NCBI GenBank assembly: GCA_027924585.1
Contig: BSBM01001067.1
Span: 1,180,001 to 1,244,000 of the forward strand
Direction of reading: 5' to 3'
Source of the DNA: Larix kaempferi
Lineage: Eukaryota; Streptophyta; Pinopsida; Pinales; Pinaceae
Length of the DNA stretch: 64,000 nt
Shown: positions 1 to 13,432 of the stretch, piece by piece
How positions within the stretch are numbered: position 1 is the stretch's first letter
Layout of the letters: the number at the start of each line of letters is the position of its first letter
Translations under genes and position numbers: made by a program
Notes under the pieces: generated by a model
What the model was told of the DNA's origin: nothing
Database searches by the model: none
Seen by the model: only the letters and a program-made list of their open reading frames with translations

Positions 1-2046
1 GTTTATGAATGAGATTGACCCAGATTTATACTCCTCATCACCACCGTTGGCACATCATATTGTGAACATTTATCTAAAATTGTGTTGTATATTTTCAAAG
101 ACAGTTTGTCACTATCCCATTATGTAGTTGGTAGTTCCTATAGAAGGTGTTTCTTAGCTTGAGAGACCTTGGTTAATTCGGGGTAAAATTTATTGATTCT
201 TGAAAATATTCTTTCAATTTCAATCATAGGAAGAAGATGATTGGATCTCAAGGCATATTCTACAAGGGTCATGAGGAAATAAATTGTTGGAAGTTAAATG
301 GCTACAACGGTAACTACTGAGGGTGTAAATGGTGAATACCTTGTCCTATTTATCTTTTTTTGTTCATCCCAGCTCGTTCATGCATGGTATTTCGACAAGT
401 GAAGTAAGCGACACCCTGCTTAACACATCACTTAAGCGATGTCACATTGGATTTTTTCAAAAAAAAAACCGCCCATATGACATCTTTCCAACTTTAAAAA
501 GTTATTTTTACCTTTAAACGTCAGTCCAAATGTCGAATTTGAACCCCAAATGTAGTAGTGTTAGTACAAGGGTAACTGCTAATACTAAGATATGAAAACA
601 TTTTATTTTAGTGAAATGGATTTATTTTTGCTCATCAAATGAAAAACATTATTTATTTTAGCATGTCAATACAGAAGGGTTAAACCATTAATAGCCCTTC
701 CAATTGAAATATGACCTTTCCCTTCAAATTTGATCCTTGATCCCGGGCTTGATGAAGTGGACTATGTTGATAATAACCTTACTGGTTTGAAAGTGATTTT
801 CCACTCTCATGATGAGTTGGTGGAATTATTAAAGGCTGCACACACATTAAAGGAAGAAACGTCCCATCCTATATGTTTTTTGGGTCATAAAGAACTCAAG
901 GCAAACAAAAGATGTAGGTAGGAAGAGGGGTATACCCTAGTTTATGGGTGAATTAAAGTGGCATAATTTAGAAGAGTTTAATAAGTGATATATGTTGTTT
1001 CATTGCATTATTGGCGAAATCACTCAAAACTTGTGTTTTACTCTAACTCGGACAATTTTGTGTTGGTTGTTGAATTCATATTTGCTTAGTACACCTTTCT
1101 CCTCCAAGTGTTAGGATTTATTCAAAATCTCATATTTGAACAAAAATTAAACCATGCTTCAGAAACAATTTTCCAAGCAACATATATGCACTCAGTCACC
1201 TTACATTCCAACTCGAAATGAAAGAATTGACATTCTAAAAATATTTTATGTGAATTGATGCCTTGTAGTTCCTTATGTTTGGTCGATCACCAACATGCCT
1301 ACTTTGAAAAAACTTTAATAGTGAAATAAGTTCATCGTTCCATGGAACTATTTGGACAAGTATCCATATCCATATACATTCAATGGAAACACATAAATGG
1401 GAAATGAATACATAGAAACAAAGAAGCTTCCAAAATGTATTAGATCTATTGTACGGAATGTTTACAATTATGTCATTAAGGAACACTTTTTCTTCAAGTC
1501 ATGCTCTGACATGAATAATCACTTCAAGATTACATGTACCAGATTACTTAGACAAATGTACCAGATTACTTAAACAAATGTTTGATGTTTCCTCTACCCT
1601 ATTGACAATAATATTCTTCAAAAGGTGGAGGGTGTGATATGGACACTGGTAATAAAACCTAGACTTCTCATAACCTCCTCCAACAAAATTGCAGCATTAG
1701 AGGAGAAAACTACACAATACTTCTATTGTAGTGACAAAAGACTAGGAGCTCTTGGAGAATACTCAGCATGTCACTTTGAGGTTGCTGACAGCGGAACTAG
1801 ATTGGCAAGAGTTACCTAGAAATAACAACGTAATTAAATACAATAACATAGTAACTTCATTACAAAAGCAATGTAGATTCTATGATGTGATAACTTAAAA
1901 CAATATACTTAAATGTGAAAAACTAGATAGATATTATAGAGTATAAATAAGAAGAGTTGACACCTATGTTTCCTTAATCCTTATGCCTTTTTCCTTATAG
2001 TGCACGTGTGTGGCCTCTTTGTTTGGGCAACAGACTGTGAATAAAA
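1..2046. other. AT-rich DNA with no supported gene
   Basis: Short open frames occur here, for example 730-921 and 1,625-1,819 on the plus strand. None has a recognisable domain, and several begin at non-ATG codons. A near-palindromic CTTAAG motif at 426-441 resembles a cluster found near 23.3 kb. A run of ten A's lies at about 459-468. Nothing else was identified. Confidence 0.5.
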
Positions 2047-3336
2047 TTATGGATGATGATATTTATATTTCCCATCTTTTTCTTTATATGGGGTGAGGAA
2101 AGTTCTTTTGTGATCCTGGCTACATGAATTTGTACATGTATTAATTTTTTCCAACATAGAATATTCTCCAATATCGTCCTCATTTACCACATTTTTTATC
2201 TCTCTGGGAGTTTCCATGGTTATGTCCTCTCCATCTCCACAATCTTGTCCAATAAACAAAGTTGTTTTTTTGCCATCAAGGTTAGTTTCTCTTGGATCTT
2301 TGCCACATTTAGACAAACATGGATGCAAGTGCAGTGAAAAATCAAATGGATCATATATTCCCATAGGAGTATTATAAAATATTGGTGGGCCTAAAGGAAC
2401 ACTCTCTAATGTCATATCAAATTTTGTCCCATTGGAAAATTGAATATAGTCAACACTATCAAATATCTCATTTTCTTCACACGCAGTATTGGGTGTCCTA
2501 TCATACAATGGCTTTGAAATTTGCCTAGAACATTGAATACAATGGATTTGAACTTTTCCTTTTGGTGGTGCCTCATCAAATATTTTAGGTAGCATAGTCC
2601 AGTTCTCATCCTTCATGATTTTGTCTCGAATATTCTTTTTCAATGCAGATTTCATTTGCTTTGATTGAGCATCATATTCAAAAACACGTCTTCTCACACA
2701 CTCCAAAGCAATTGCACTCAAATCTTCTATAGAATTCACCCCTATAACATGAAAACAAAATGGGTCCAGTAGTAAAGCATATTACAATGAAATATATTCA
2801 AAAGTAAATGTCAATATGAATCATCCTACCACTCTTTTAACCTCTTTCCGAAGTGAAGTAGTTTTAGGAGCCTTCCTATTCTTCTTAAAACGAAATTCGT
2901 TGTCATAATTCTTCATGTTATGATCTCTTTCCAATTTGGATGCAAATTTGGGCTTGTACTTACAGACCCATGGTGCACTTACTTGCAAGGATATGGGTCC
3001 CCAAGAATGAACTTTTTTTCTATGTTTATTAAATGTACAACACTTACTATGTTGTAGACCATTGCATTGACTAGCCAGACAATAAAAGTAGTTGTGCCCA
3101 TTGTTCTCCTTGAGTACTTTATAAGTTGAATCCTCCTGGAATAGTTACCCTATAATATATATTAGCACCATATATGTTTAGTTCATGTAACATGTTTCAT
3201 CACTAATAAGACTAGATTGTCTATATAGTAAGTTGAAAATCAAAACTTCACTTGTTTATAGAAAATAAGAAATTTTACTACGGCCATGCTATTCAAACGT
3301 GTGACTTCTATCCAATGTCTCTTGAAGAACAAAACC
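2047..3336 (-). CDS. Unrecognised multi-exon gene fragment (three candidate exons)
   Basis: I do not recognise this protein. Three minus-strand segments have plausible splice borders. Exon A is 3,252-3,336, after TTTTTGTAG and before GTGAAG. Exon B is 2,830-3,135, after TATTCCAG and before GTAGGA. Exon C is about 2,047-2,742, after ATGTTATAG and ending at a TAA stop. A joins B in phase 0. B to C does not keep frame with the best sites, so the gene is broken or another donor is used. Exon B encodes a Cys/His-rich patch (YFYCLASQCNGLQHSKCC) followed by many Lys/Arg, suggesting a zinc-binding, nucleic-acid-binding segment (inference). Exon C is about 230 codons with scattered Cys pairs and an acidic C-terminal half. 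No start exon was found. The long open frame in AT-rich DNA argues for a real or recently dead gene. Confidence 0.4.
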
Positions 3337-3548
3337 CTACAAAAATAATCATGTATTTATCTTACTAAATATCAAGCAAGATAATCAAGTTCTATATTCA
3401 AAATGCACAATATGCCATGTCACAACCATTTGAAAAAAAATCTTCAAATCCAAAAGTAAAAGTTAAAGCAATGGCCTCTTTTCTTATTTATGTAGGGTTG
3501 GTTTTATACCCCAACAATTTCAGGAAATAATACCATCTACATTTCTTT

Positions 3549-4932
3549 CACCATGAAATTTTCCCTTGGAAATATGACCTCGAGAACTTTGGCCCAAATG
3601 AACTATGAACTCAAGAACTTTGACCTTAGGAACTATGACCTAGGAAACTTTGACTGAAAACAACAATGAATACGGGAACTATGGCCTCTGACCCACACGG
3701 AATTTTCCCTCAAGAACTATGACCTTGGGAAATTTAACCCACGAGAACTTTTCCCTCGAGAACTATGACCTTGGCCTAAGGAACTATGACCTCCAGAACT
3801 TTGACCTCCAGAACATTGACCCATGGGAACTATGTCTTATGGCACATTGACCCATAGGAACTATGACGTCAGGAACGTTGACCTTAGTAACTATGAACTT
3901 GGAAACATTGACCCACAACAACTATGACAATGGGAACTAATAATTATGACCTCAATAGGAACTATGACATCGGGAACTTTGACTTCGGGAACTATGACCT
4001 CAAAAAATTTAACCGATGGGAACTATTATGGACAAGAACTATGACGTCAAGAGATTTGACCCATGGGAACTTTTCCCTCAATAAATATGGCATCAGGAAC
4101 TATGACCTCATGAAATTTGACCTCAGGAACTTTGACCCATAGGGACTATGAGCTCAGGAACTTTAACCTTAGGGATTAGTAAACTTAGAACCACAACAAC
4201 TATGATAATGGGAATTATTACCTTTGACCGATGGGAAATTTTCCCTTGAGAACTATGACCTTAGGAACTATGGCCTCAGGAACTATGACCTCAAGAACTA
4301 TGACCTCAAGGAATTTGACCGACAATAACTCTGACCTCATGAACTATGACCTCAAAATTTGATGGACGTGAACTATGATGGACATGAACAATGACCATGA
4401 GAACTATGGTCCATAGGAACTACTCAAGAACTATGACTTAGGAACTATGACCTTGAGAATTATGACCTCAGGAACTTTGACCTCAGGAACTATGACATTG
4501 GGAACTTTGACACTAGGGACTATGACCTAGGAAACTTTGACCCATGATAACTATGACAACAAGAACTATGACCTATGATCTGTAGGAACTTTTCCATCAA
4601 TAACTATGGCCTCAACAACTATTACCTCAAGAATTATGACCTCGAGAACTATGACCTCAAGGAATTTGAACCACAAGAACTAGGACATCAAGAACTTTAA
4701 CATTGTGAACTATGAATTTAGAAACTTTTCCCTCAAGATCTATGACCTTGAGAACTATGGCCTCAAGAACTGTGACCTCCATAACTATGACCATAGGAAA
4801 TTTCACCTCATGAATTATGACCTTGGGAACTTCTACTCATATGAACTATGACCTCAAGAACATTGACCCTAGGAACTATGAAATCAAAAACTTTTAACCA
4901 CAACAACAATGAAAATGGGAACTATGACCTTG
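3549..4932. repeat. Minisatellite with a 15-16 bp unit
   Basis: About 1.4 kb of degenerate head-to-tail copies of a unit close to AACTATGACCTCAGG. Two main variants alternate, AACTATGACC and AACTTTGACC. Because 15 bp is five codons, parts read in frame as repeating Asn-Tyr-Asp-Leu and Asn-Phe-Asp-Leu or Asn-Phe-Asp-Pro (for example 3,924-4,142, plus). Frequent indels break any long frame, so a coding role is unlikely. A variant containing CTTTTCCCTC recurs irregularly (about 3,697, 3,752, 4,070, 4,228, 4,582 and 4,725), hinting at a higher-order unit of roughly ten short repeats. Confidence 0.85.
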
Positions 4933-7472
4933 GAAGGTGGGGACTACTTATATTGTTTCTTATTTAGGGAAACTTAGAAGTATTAGAAGTTTACACTCTT
5001 GTTGTTTCTATTGGATATTGGTTTGCTATCTTTCTAATAGCCCTAAAATCATCCTTTGGCATTGACTTTCCAACTTAAGCAAATTAAATTTAAAAGGTAG
5101 AAACATAAAGGAGGCAAATACCCCAGAAGGGTCGTAAAAAATAGAATAGTATTAGGTAATGGGATAAAAAATGGTTATCTAATGTGTCCTCACTAAATTT
5201 AAAGCAATGTGCACTGGGAATTCTACTTTCTACTTTTCCCACTCAATTCGGTATAACAGACCAAGGAACGATATTTTTGGGGGGGCCTTTTCTATATGGA
5301 ATATAGTACAAATTTCTGATAATCCACTCATTCTCTATGAAATATGTCACAACACTAGTAGTTCATCAATGTGCTTTGATAAGGGCCCACAATCATCAAA
5401 TTTGTGTGTTGTCTTGAATATTTACAAACATGATCGATAATGTATTGACGAGATTTCAAAACTTAGATTTAGAATATCTTAACATTTTAGTGCGAAACTA
5501 ATATTAGTAGTGATGCATAACCTTGTTATCAATCTTTGAAGGATGCCCTAATAAAATATGTCCAAGTTAATATTTTCGAGTTCGACCGAAGGGTAATCAG
5601 CGTGTTTGAAAAACCTAACAATGTATAGTTTCTTAAAATTGTCGATACCGTTATCGGTGCATCATGAAAATTGTATAGGACCATTTTTAAAAGTTCGGCT
5701 GATAACGTATCGATATCGTTGTGAAACTTGTAGTGCAATCTTTCAAGGATGCATCACTCTTTCAAAAGGTTGTCGAATTTTTTATCAACAAGATTTCAAA
5801 ACATTGAAACAAATATTCTACCAAGTTGTCGACAATGTTATTGATACCTTTTAACAACTCCAAAAAGCATCTTTACAAGGAACGTCGATGAAGGTTTTTA
5901 TTGAAGTGTGATGAGACCTTTCTAGGAAAATGTCGATAGTGCTATCAACCCTTTTTGAAAGGATTTTTTCCTTTGCATAATTTTGAGAAAGAAGATGTTC
6001 TAGAATTTTGCATCATATTCTGGTTTGTTTTGAAATTTATATGACCATCAACAAGTTTGCTATAAAACTTATAAATTCTGGAAACTTTGACACATCTATT
6101 TGAATTTTAATAAAGGGTTCTTTTATAGTTACAATAAATTTTGCAACGTATTTCTACTCTACTCTGTTTTCCTATTATGTAATGGGTTTATCTTTGAAAT
6201 TTACAAATCCCAAATTTGAATTACTAATACATAGATATTGAGATTGAAACTTTGAGACTCCTTTTAAATCTATGTTCATATCAGATCCCAAAAACAATTT
6301 CATTCCATTTTAATACCATAAAGACTTTGACATACTCCAAATCAACTATGATTAAAGACTAGAGATAGATGGTGAGGTTGGCACCTAGCATATCATAAAA
6401 CCCAAATCATGTTCATTTATATGGAGGAATCTAGAACCATGACAGTGCCCAAATTGATTCCATTTGACATCTAAAAATTTAGAGAGAAAAACTTAACGAA
6501 CTAGAAATCACAAAGAAAAAATTCACAGAAGAATTTCAAGTAATGGAAATCGAACTTACGTACTCTTAGCACCCCCAAAACGTCATGTGGTGACACATTG
6601 GTTCTTCTATCATTCATCTTCTAGTTATATCAATAGTTCCTCAACCAGTTCACGATGAACTCCAAAATAATATACCAGTGCTCCCTCCATGGACTACCAA
6701 CGATTTCAAAGAAATACAGGTAGGAAGGGCCACCTGCTCAAATATATTGGAAAGGTGAAATCCAATTCTGTGCGCGAGAGAGGGAGGATGGAAATGTATT
6801 GAATGCAATATATGCCGCGTCGAAGGTGATGCCGCGCGATGGAATTCCATCGGGAGGGTGGTCTTCGATAGGGTGTGGGGTCCAGGGAGGCGACGGAAGA
6901 TGTGGATAGCGGCGGAGCGATGGAACGGTTGTCAGAGTATTTTCAAGTTGTTGGAGTATATTCAAGTAAATGGGGCTTCAAAAAAGTCTAGTCGGAAAAG
7001 GTCCAAATTGTTGTCCCTTTATCCAAAGCCTATATTAAAAGCAATAGTAAGATTGAGCATTGCAAACCAATAACTCATCAAGGCTCACCCTAATTTAGAT
7101 TTAATTTAGATTCACAACAATAAATGTAGAGCACAAGTTTTGATGCAATGTAAGCAAAGAAAAATCAGTTGTATATTGACACTTGTTTTCCATCTCTTCA
7201 GAGATCTAACATTTACATAGATGGAACTCTTTTGGCTGTGTGAAGAGACAACCAAGTGAAAGACATTTTTTACAACATACCAATTTCCATCAGGCAAGAA
7301 AAAAGAAAAGATTTCAACATAAAATCTAGATAACAATCCTGACATTTTCAACTTGAAATTAGGGACAAATATATAATCTATCAAGCTAAAATCCCCTAAC
7401 AATGCAATGCTAGCAACCTCTCTAAAGGTCTAGTGGTAACCAACATCAAGCATTTCTAAAAGAAGCCTATTT
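4933..7472. other. No supported gene; one GC-rich patch
   Basis: Mostly AT-rich. Between about 5,580 and 5,960 a CGATA/TATCG motif recurs (for example GTCGATACCGTTATCGGT at 5,641), which looks like an eroded repeat. A clearly GC-richer patch at about 6,760-6,960 contains overlapping short frames on both strands and GCGG/CGCG steps. It could be the promoter or first exon of a lost gene, but no protein domain is visible. Confidence 0.4.
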
Positions 7473-7713
7473 CATTATCTCACTATTTTCCATACGCCTT
7501 GTAAGAGGGAATCTAAAACATTGATGGCCATGATCTTCTAGAATTTAAACATATGCCTTGCAATTATCAAGCTTTGAAGTAGAGAACCAAGTTTCATTAT
7601 TTTCCATATATACGCCTTGTAAGAGGGAATCTAAGACAACGATGTTCATGATATTCTAGAATTTAAACAAATGCCTTACAATTATAAAGCTTTGAACTAG
7701 AGAACCAAGTTTC
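7473..7713. repeat. Tandem duplication, two copies of about 120 bp
   Basis: Copy 1 (7,473-7,594) and copy 2 (7,595-7,713) both run from CATTAT..TTTTCCATA through CGCCTTGTAAGAGGGAATCTA to GAGAACCAAGTTT. They differ by scattered substitutions and small indels, so the duplication is not recent. Confidence 0.85.
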
Positions 7714-10700
7714 AAAAATAAAGAATGTGAAGGTTATCCTACCTTTCAGCAATTCCTGAATGTCTACTTTTTTTCTAGCCTCCATCTAATAGTTGCATTG
7801 ATTTACCTCCACCCTTAATCTGTTGGCACCAGATCCACCCTGGATCCATTTTTTGGTGCATATTGAAATGTCAAAAATAGATCTGAGGACGAATCCAAAA
7901 CTTTCCATTTTTTGGTGTATAGATCCTTACCAAAACAGTCCAAAGTCACACTTTTAGAAGTATTTGTATGAAAATTAACAAGAGGAAATTTGATTCTCTA
8001 GTGCTTCTATCCAAACTCTCCACAAATTCCCAAGATATTCCAATTCCAACATAACTCAGACAAACATAACCCTTGCAGAGGGAATAAATCAAGACCCTTC
8101 CGAGAGACCCTTTGAGTGAGCTAAATTGAATATGAACCACATATATAAACATATATATTATGATTGATTGTAGAAAAATTCCAAAAAAATGTTTTTCAAA
8201 GCACGAAATGGACTATGAATACTGCACATAAAAGTTGTTACCAAAAATACCATCGTGACAAGTAATAATTTAAGTATAAAATATGATAACACTATGATAA
8301 CTTACTAATTTACTACATAACCAAGTAACATTGAATCAATTTAGTAAAAACATTCACTAGTTTGGTTAGAGTGCCCATGAAACAATTTCTTTCATCAATT
8401 TATCCATATGCATGTTTACACATATGGATCAAAACCCTGATTGTAGCAACAATAGTACTATGCAATTTAGCTCCATCTTCAGTAAATTCAATATGATAGA
8501 TACCATGTGACTTGTGAGTGAAAAATGACTTCCATATTTTTCAATTTTCAAAACTTCCAAAGCCCGTATAAATGTTTATGAAATATCTTTTAAACAAGTC
8601 CAAGCTTTGAAAGAGAAAATTCCATGAAACCTTTTTTAAATATTGTTTCCACCTAATTTGCACATGGAAAATGTGAGAAAGATCTTAACTCACTTGGTGC
8701 AACCTTGTGGGAAAGTTTAGGTTGGGTGCAACTGCCACCACAACACTCAACCTCTCTATTTAGACCAACTCCTAAAAAGAACAAAGGGAGGTGGTCCCTA
8801 ATAAATAGTCAACGAATAAGTAAACTATAGGAGTTAAATGAAGTTATAACCAACTACTTAGGAAATAAAGCATGTAAAACATATTTATTCTAGATATAGA
8901 AATAGCACAAGAACTTAGATTTGCAACCTCACAAGCACATGAGATTTCTTGTAAGTAAGATATTCAGAAAGACCAATGCCTAAATAGATCTACGCTTCAA
9001 AGTAATTAATGACAAGGAAGATTAGATCTATAGTATCATGAAACTTGCATGGATGAAACTTTGAAATATGAGGATTTCTTCAAAGATGCTAACTGAAGTA
9101 AACCCTTTATAGTTACTTTTAGTTGATATGATTGTATATGATGAAATTCCTAAACTAGATTGTTGACGTCCACATAAGGTATGGACAAGAAATAGAAAAA
9201 GTCTAATATAGGAATGTAAAGCGATTAGCGATTAATCTAAAAATATAAAAGCAAATAGTAATTAGTCTTAAGCTATATGAAGTAAAAAGAATAAACAAAG
9301 AGAGACACCCTTGCCCCATGAGCAAGCCTTAGAACCGTCGATGCCCATCCAGTAAAACTAGGGTTTGGTTGACTCATGGGTCTCAAGATCCAAGGTATGC
9401 CTCAGTCGTAGTGAGGGTGTAGAGCTTGGTTCTTTGTATTAGTAAAGATTGAAAATTTTAATTAAGGTAAATTTTAGTTAGTGTTGCTTTACATGATGTC
9501 CACTTATGCAGGACTGATAATTACAAGATCTAGATGATTTATGCTATGATAAGCAAATGACAAGTGAAAAATAACTCCAGCGACAAAAGAAAAACTACTA
9601 TGCGAGGGACCAGTGATTTGAACATTGTTCCCAAGAAATTTACAACTATCCAAAGGACCTTAAGAAATGCTTGTTGGTCCATCCTTAAAGGGGATCTAGT
9701 AAATCTTACAAATGTTAGAAAAGAGATAGGAAAAGATAAAATTCCTCGAAAGGTGTGCCAGATGATTGTTAACCCTTGGGGAATGAAGTTTTTTATTTGG
9801 GTATGCTTCTTGATCGTCCAAAATCCTTCACAAAATAGTTATAAAATAGCAGCAAGGAACTTGTTCTTGGCTTCCACTAAGATCCCCTTTGGTACCTAAA
9901 AAACTGCCACTTACTTGGTCTACAAAAAAGGCACTTATGGAGAATAAAATGAAGTAAATAACAACGAAGTATGTGACATTTAAAGGTTGTTTGTCAGCTA
10001 TTTAGATGGTAGCCAATGAAATAAGAAGTTTAAACTTGAATGACTCACACGATACAAACTTAAAACTTCCTCTTAGATTGATCTTTGTGATTTTCAAAGG
10101 CTAATGGGATATCTATGATATGCAATCTATTTAATATGATATTCTTTTGTATGCAAATAGTTTGAACAAGTAAATAAATGAAAGAGTTTCTTTTAACTTT
10201 GAAATATTTAGAAAGAGAAAGAGAAGTGACAACAAGAATGGAAATGGAGTCACCAAGGAGCAACTAAGAGGGCCTTTTCTGAAAGATCACCAAACAAATG
10301 AGGTTGCTCTAGGATAGCCTTAATTTTCTCGATGAGGAAGGAACCTACAATCAAATAAACACTTGTAAAGGAGAATGGATCTCCTCTTCTTTCCTCTCCC
10401 GGGTGTAATCTACATGCAAGAGGTTAATATAGCATGTTCGAACATGGTAAAGATACTAAAAATAGCCACCTTACCTGTAAACTAACAATGAGATTAAACC
10501 AAGAATATGCGTAGACTAAACTCATCCAACTGCGTAATAATACCCTTTCAATGACCTATAAGAGAAAGAAAAGAATTAAAATTGTAAAAGAAACAAGTTA
10601 CCTTAGAAGCACAAGGCAAGTAATCATCCACACATTAAGAAGTTGCTCCACATGTGACCACCAAAGTCTTTCTTTATTCACCAATATTTCTCTCAAAAAG

Positions 10701-11817
10701 AGGAGTCACAATAGCCTCAAGGCCTCAAGCATCAACCAACAAAGAAAAGAGAGGGGAGAGATTGCTTAAATAGAAAAATAAGAAGAGGGGAGCGAATATC
10801 ATGAAGTCGAGTGAACTAGAGTGTCATGTGAAACCTCGTAGAGTTAACTAGAGTGTAATTTGACGGCTCATGAAGTTAACTAGAGTTAAATGGCTCCTCA
10901 TGAGCCACCTAATAGACAAGGAGGGGACAAAGAGGGATTGATTGAGACCAAATCCAATAAAAAAATGACACCTCACTCAAGGGGAATGAATTAGGGAATA
11001 CTCACTTTTACCAACCTCCTAAAATCACTCAAATTTGTCTCCAACATGCAAGAATCATGGAATTGTCTCCAAGCGGTGTGCTTGTCTAAATGAGGGGGTC
11101 TAAAGTGTTTATGGTTTCTACTAAGGTGTTTTAAACCCCTCTTTAATAACCTATTAGAACATTATGACATATTTGCCCCCCCCAAGGGACCCAAAATGTC
11201 ATATTTTACAATAAAAACACGGTGACACACTTAACACATGACATCAGACCTAAGGACTTAGACACCAGCTTGAGGCAGATGCAAACTCATATTGCCAAGT
11301 TCATTTAAGTGAGAAATCACTCTAGAGAAATAATAATACGAGCGACTCATTCGGGCTAGCCCTTTTACACATATAATAAGATGGCAGGCATTTTTTACAG
11401 CCATCTTATTTTGACCATGGGCAAAAGAGATGTATTAGATGAAATACAAAGAGCAAAAGATTACTTGAGATGGATCATGAAACTAGAGGTTCATTGGTTC
11501 TTTGATATATGTTGTATGTTGATCATCCTATGAAAATCGGGTGGTAACAACTGGCTCCATATGGGGACATGTTCTTGATCTTTGGAAAGCATGCAAGAAC
11601 TCCAACATCTTCAACCTGTAATCTGCAGAACTAACCATCTCAACAGGAAAACATGAGAAGCATGTGAAATCATATAAATACCACATATAAAAACATTCCA
11701 ACTGCATATATGGAAAGATAACTAAGGAAAATAAGAAAATGACAAAGGAAACTAACAATCCTAAGTACTGAAATGAAACTGTTCTAATTTACCTGGATGC
11801 TCCCTAGCCATCGGATC
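7714..11817. other. Long stretch without a supported gene
   Basis: Short frames (for example 9,564-9,899, plus, 111 codons) show no recognised domain. A short degenerate tandem repeat containing GTTAACTAGAG occupies 10,801-10,905. A run of nine C's at about 11,176-11,184, G-rich on the minus strand, could be an old polypurine tract for the gypsy element that ends at 11,818, but no LTR was recognised. An 11-bp perfect inverted repeat (AATAAGATGGC at 11,375-11,385, GCCATCTTATT at 11,400-11,410) forms a small hairpin. Confidence 0.45.
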
Positions 11818-12145
11818 TTACCTTTGAAGAGTAGCTTTAGGAACTGCCCTTTTTATCGGCAGATGCAGTCTTTCACTATCTAGTTGGTTGAGATAAAAGG
11901 AATTCAGACCAACCATGTCATCGATTTTGTAAGGACCTAACCATAGACTGTCAAAATTTCCATGCTTGCATGGCTTCTCCTTTCTTTTGTCCCACTTAAG
12001 TACCAGATCATCCTTTTGAAAAACCCTTGGACGAGAACCTTTTTCGAAGACCCCTTTGACCTTTGCCTGATTTCTGATATTCTGATCTAGTTTTGTCCTT
12101 CTGGCCTCATCAAGCTCTATCAACTGATCTATCATTAAAGAAAAT
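11818..12145 (-). pseudogene. Gypsy integrase C-terminal fragment
   Basis: The open frame includes QLIELDEARR and DLVLKWDKRKEKPCKHG, then SLWLGPYKI. The GPYKI motif marks the chromodomain-like or SH3-like C-terminal region of plant gypsy integrases. The frame opens further upstream (to 12,192), but the first ~15 codons do not match the family and are probably the neighbouring insertion. It continues the integrase core that stops at about 19,760. Confidence 0.8.
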
Positions 12146-12192
12146 TTGAGGTATAAAATGGGCTTCATAAGGAAAATATTTAAAAAATCCAT

Positions 12193-13050
12193 GTCACGCT
12201 AAGAATATGCCATGTCACACTAAGTTAGAGGTGTTATCTAGTGAAGGTTAATCTATATTAACTCATTAATGATAATCGACATGTTGGGTTATTGTAGAGT
12301 TAAGAGGTGAGAGTTGAAAATATGAATGAAATGTTTAGATTATTGTGCAAATACAATAAATTATATAGTGGTAAAAATTTTAAAATTATATCATAATTTA
12401 TTTAGAATAATTCATAATTAAATAAATATACTAATATTTTTTGTATATTTAATAATAAATTTAAAATTAACAAAATTATTATGATTAAAATTAAATAATA
12501 AATTATAACAATATTAACCATTAAATAGTTAATTTGATATCAATATATTATATATATTAACTTTAATATATGTTGTGTTAATTATATTATATTCTACTAT
12601 TATGTATCACTTATATTATAAGTTAATTTTTAGTTTTTGTCAAGGATACGGTGGTCCGTTGGTGGGGATAGATGGATTTCATTCCATCCACCCGGGTTCA
12701 ATTCCGTTGAGACATCTTCTGGCTTGGATGACTAGCTGACGGTTTGCTCGACCTACAATCCACGATATGTGGGGAAGTTTGTTGGGATTTCCTGTGCATG
12801 TTTTAGCTTTCCTTGATTCCTTTGGAATAGCAGTAAGGTGGTATTTTCCGCGTGAAAAAAAACTATTATAAGTTAATTTTTAACTAACACATAGAATATA
12901 TTTTTTAATTAACACAGACCATACAAATGTACCATATAAATATAGTATTAGTATATTACATATTATATTAGTTAGTTATATTATGTGTTAGTTCAAGTTT
13001 ATATTATATATTAGGTGTTAGTTATTATATGAGATAAGTTAGTTGTTTTT
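12193..13050. other. Very AT-rich spacer between gypsy integrase and LINE
   Basis: Apart from the SINE, this is almost pure A/T with many TTATATTA and TAAGTTA words. Similar AT-rich DNA continues on the other side of the LINE (19,364-19,720). A possible terminal inverted repeat pairs CATAAG plus AAAAAATCCAT near 12,166-12,192 with ATGGATTTTTT plus CTTATG near 19,726-19,741. This may mean an older DNA transposon sits in the integrase and later received the SINE and LINE (inference). Confidence 0.45.
12633..12863 (+). mobile_element. tRNA-derived SINE with 19-bp target-site duplication
   Basis: The 231-bp body is flanked by perfect direct repeats TATTATAAGTTAATTTTTA at 12,614-12,632 and 12,864-12,882. 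A pol III B-box-like GGGTTCAATTCC lies about 75 bp from the start, with a weak A-box-like TGGTCCGTTGG ahead of it. The body ends in GTGAAAAAAAA. It is clearly GC-richer than its surroundings. Non-autonomous SINEs are transcribed by RNA polymerase III and moved by LINE machinery. No coding potential is expected. Confidence 0.9.
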
Positions 13051-13432
13051 GACCCGGTGATTGGAGGGGATTCATGGCGGATGGGAACTCGAAACCAAGT
13101 GGGTGCCATGAATGATACACAGACCTCTGTGTAATGGTTAGGCTTGATGGGTACCCCAGTGGCAGTGTTTATCGGAATGGGGTGTTCGTTTTCTGTTTAG
13201 TTGGCCTTTTGGTTTCCTACCAAGATTTTTTGCAGGCTTGGAGTCAGCCATCCGAAGAGGATGGTTATTACCAACCAAGTAAAAACAAGTGGGAATTTCT
13301 TAACTAAATCCTACATTAATCTTCGGGTCAGTTTTTGTTTTTAGTTGGTTTCTCTGTGTTGGTTTGGTTTTCGTATCCCGTCATTTTCTGGGTTGACTGT
13401 TTGGCGATAGTCTTTTCCGCTGACGTCTTCTT

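Noticed and set aside
3549-4932. Repetitive protein gene encoding Asn-Tyr-Asp-Leu repeats
   Set aside because: Frequent 1-nt indels and stops; the longest open part is about 72 codons.
6738-7073. Gene in the GC-rich patch
   Set aside because: Overlapping short frames on both strands with no domain; possibly a promoter relic.
11171-11184. Polypurine tract of the Tat-like element (C-run on plus strand)
   Set aside because: It lies about 640 bp past the integrase end and no LTR pair could be recognised, so it is kept only as a remark.
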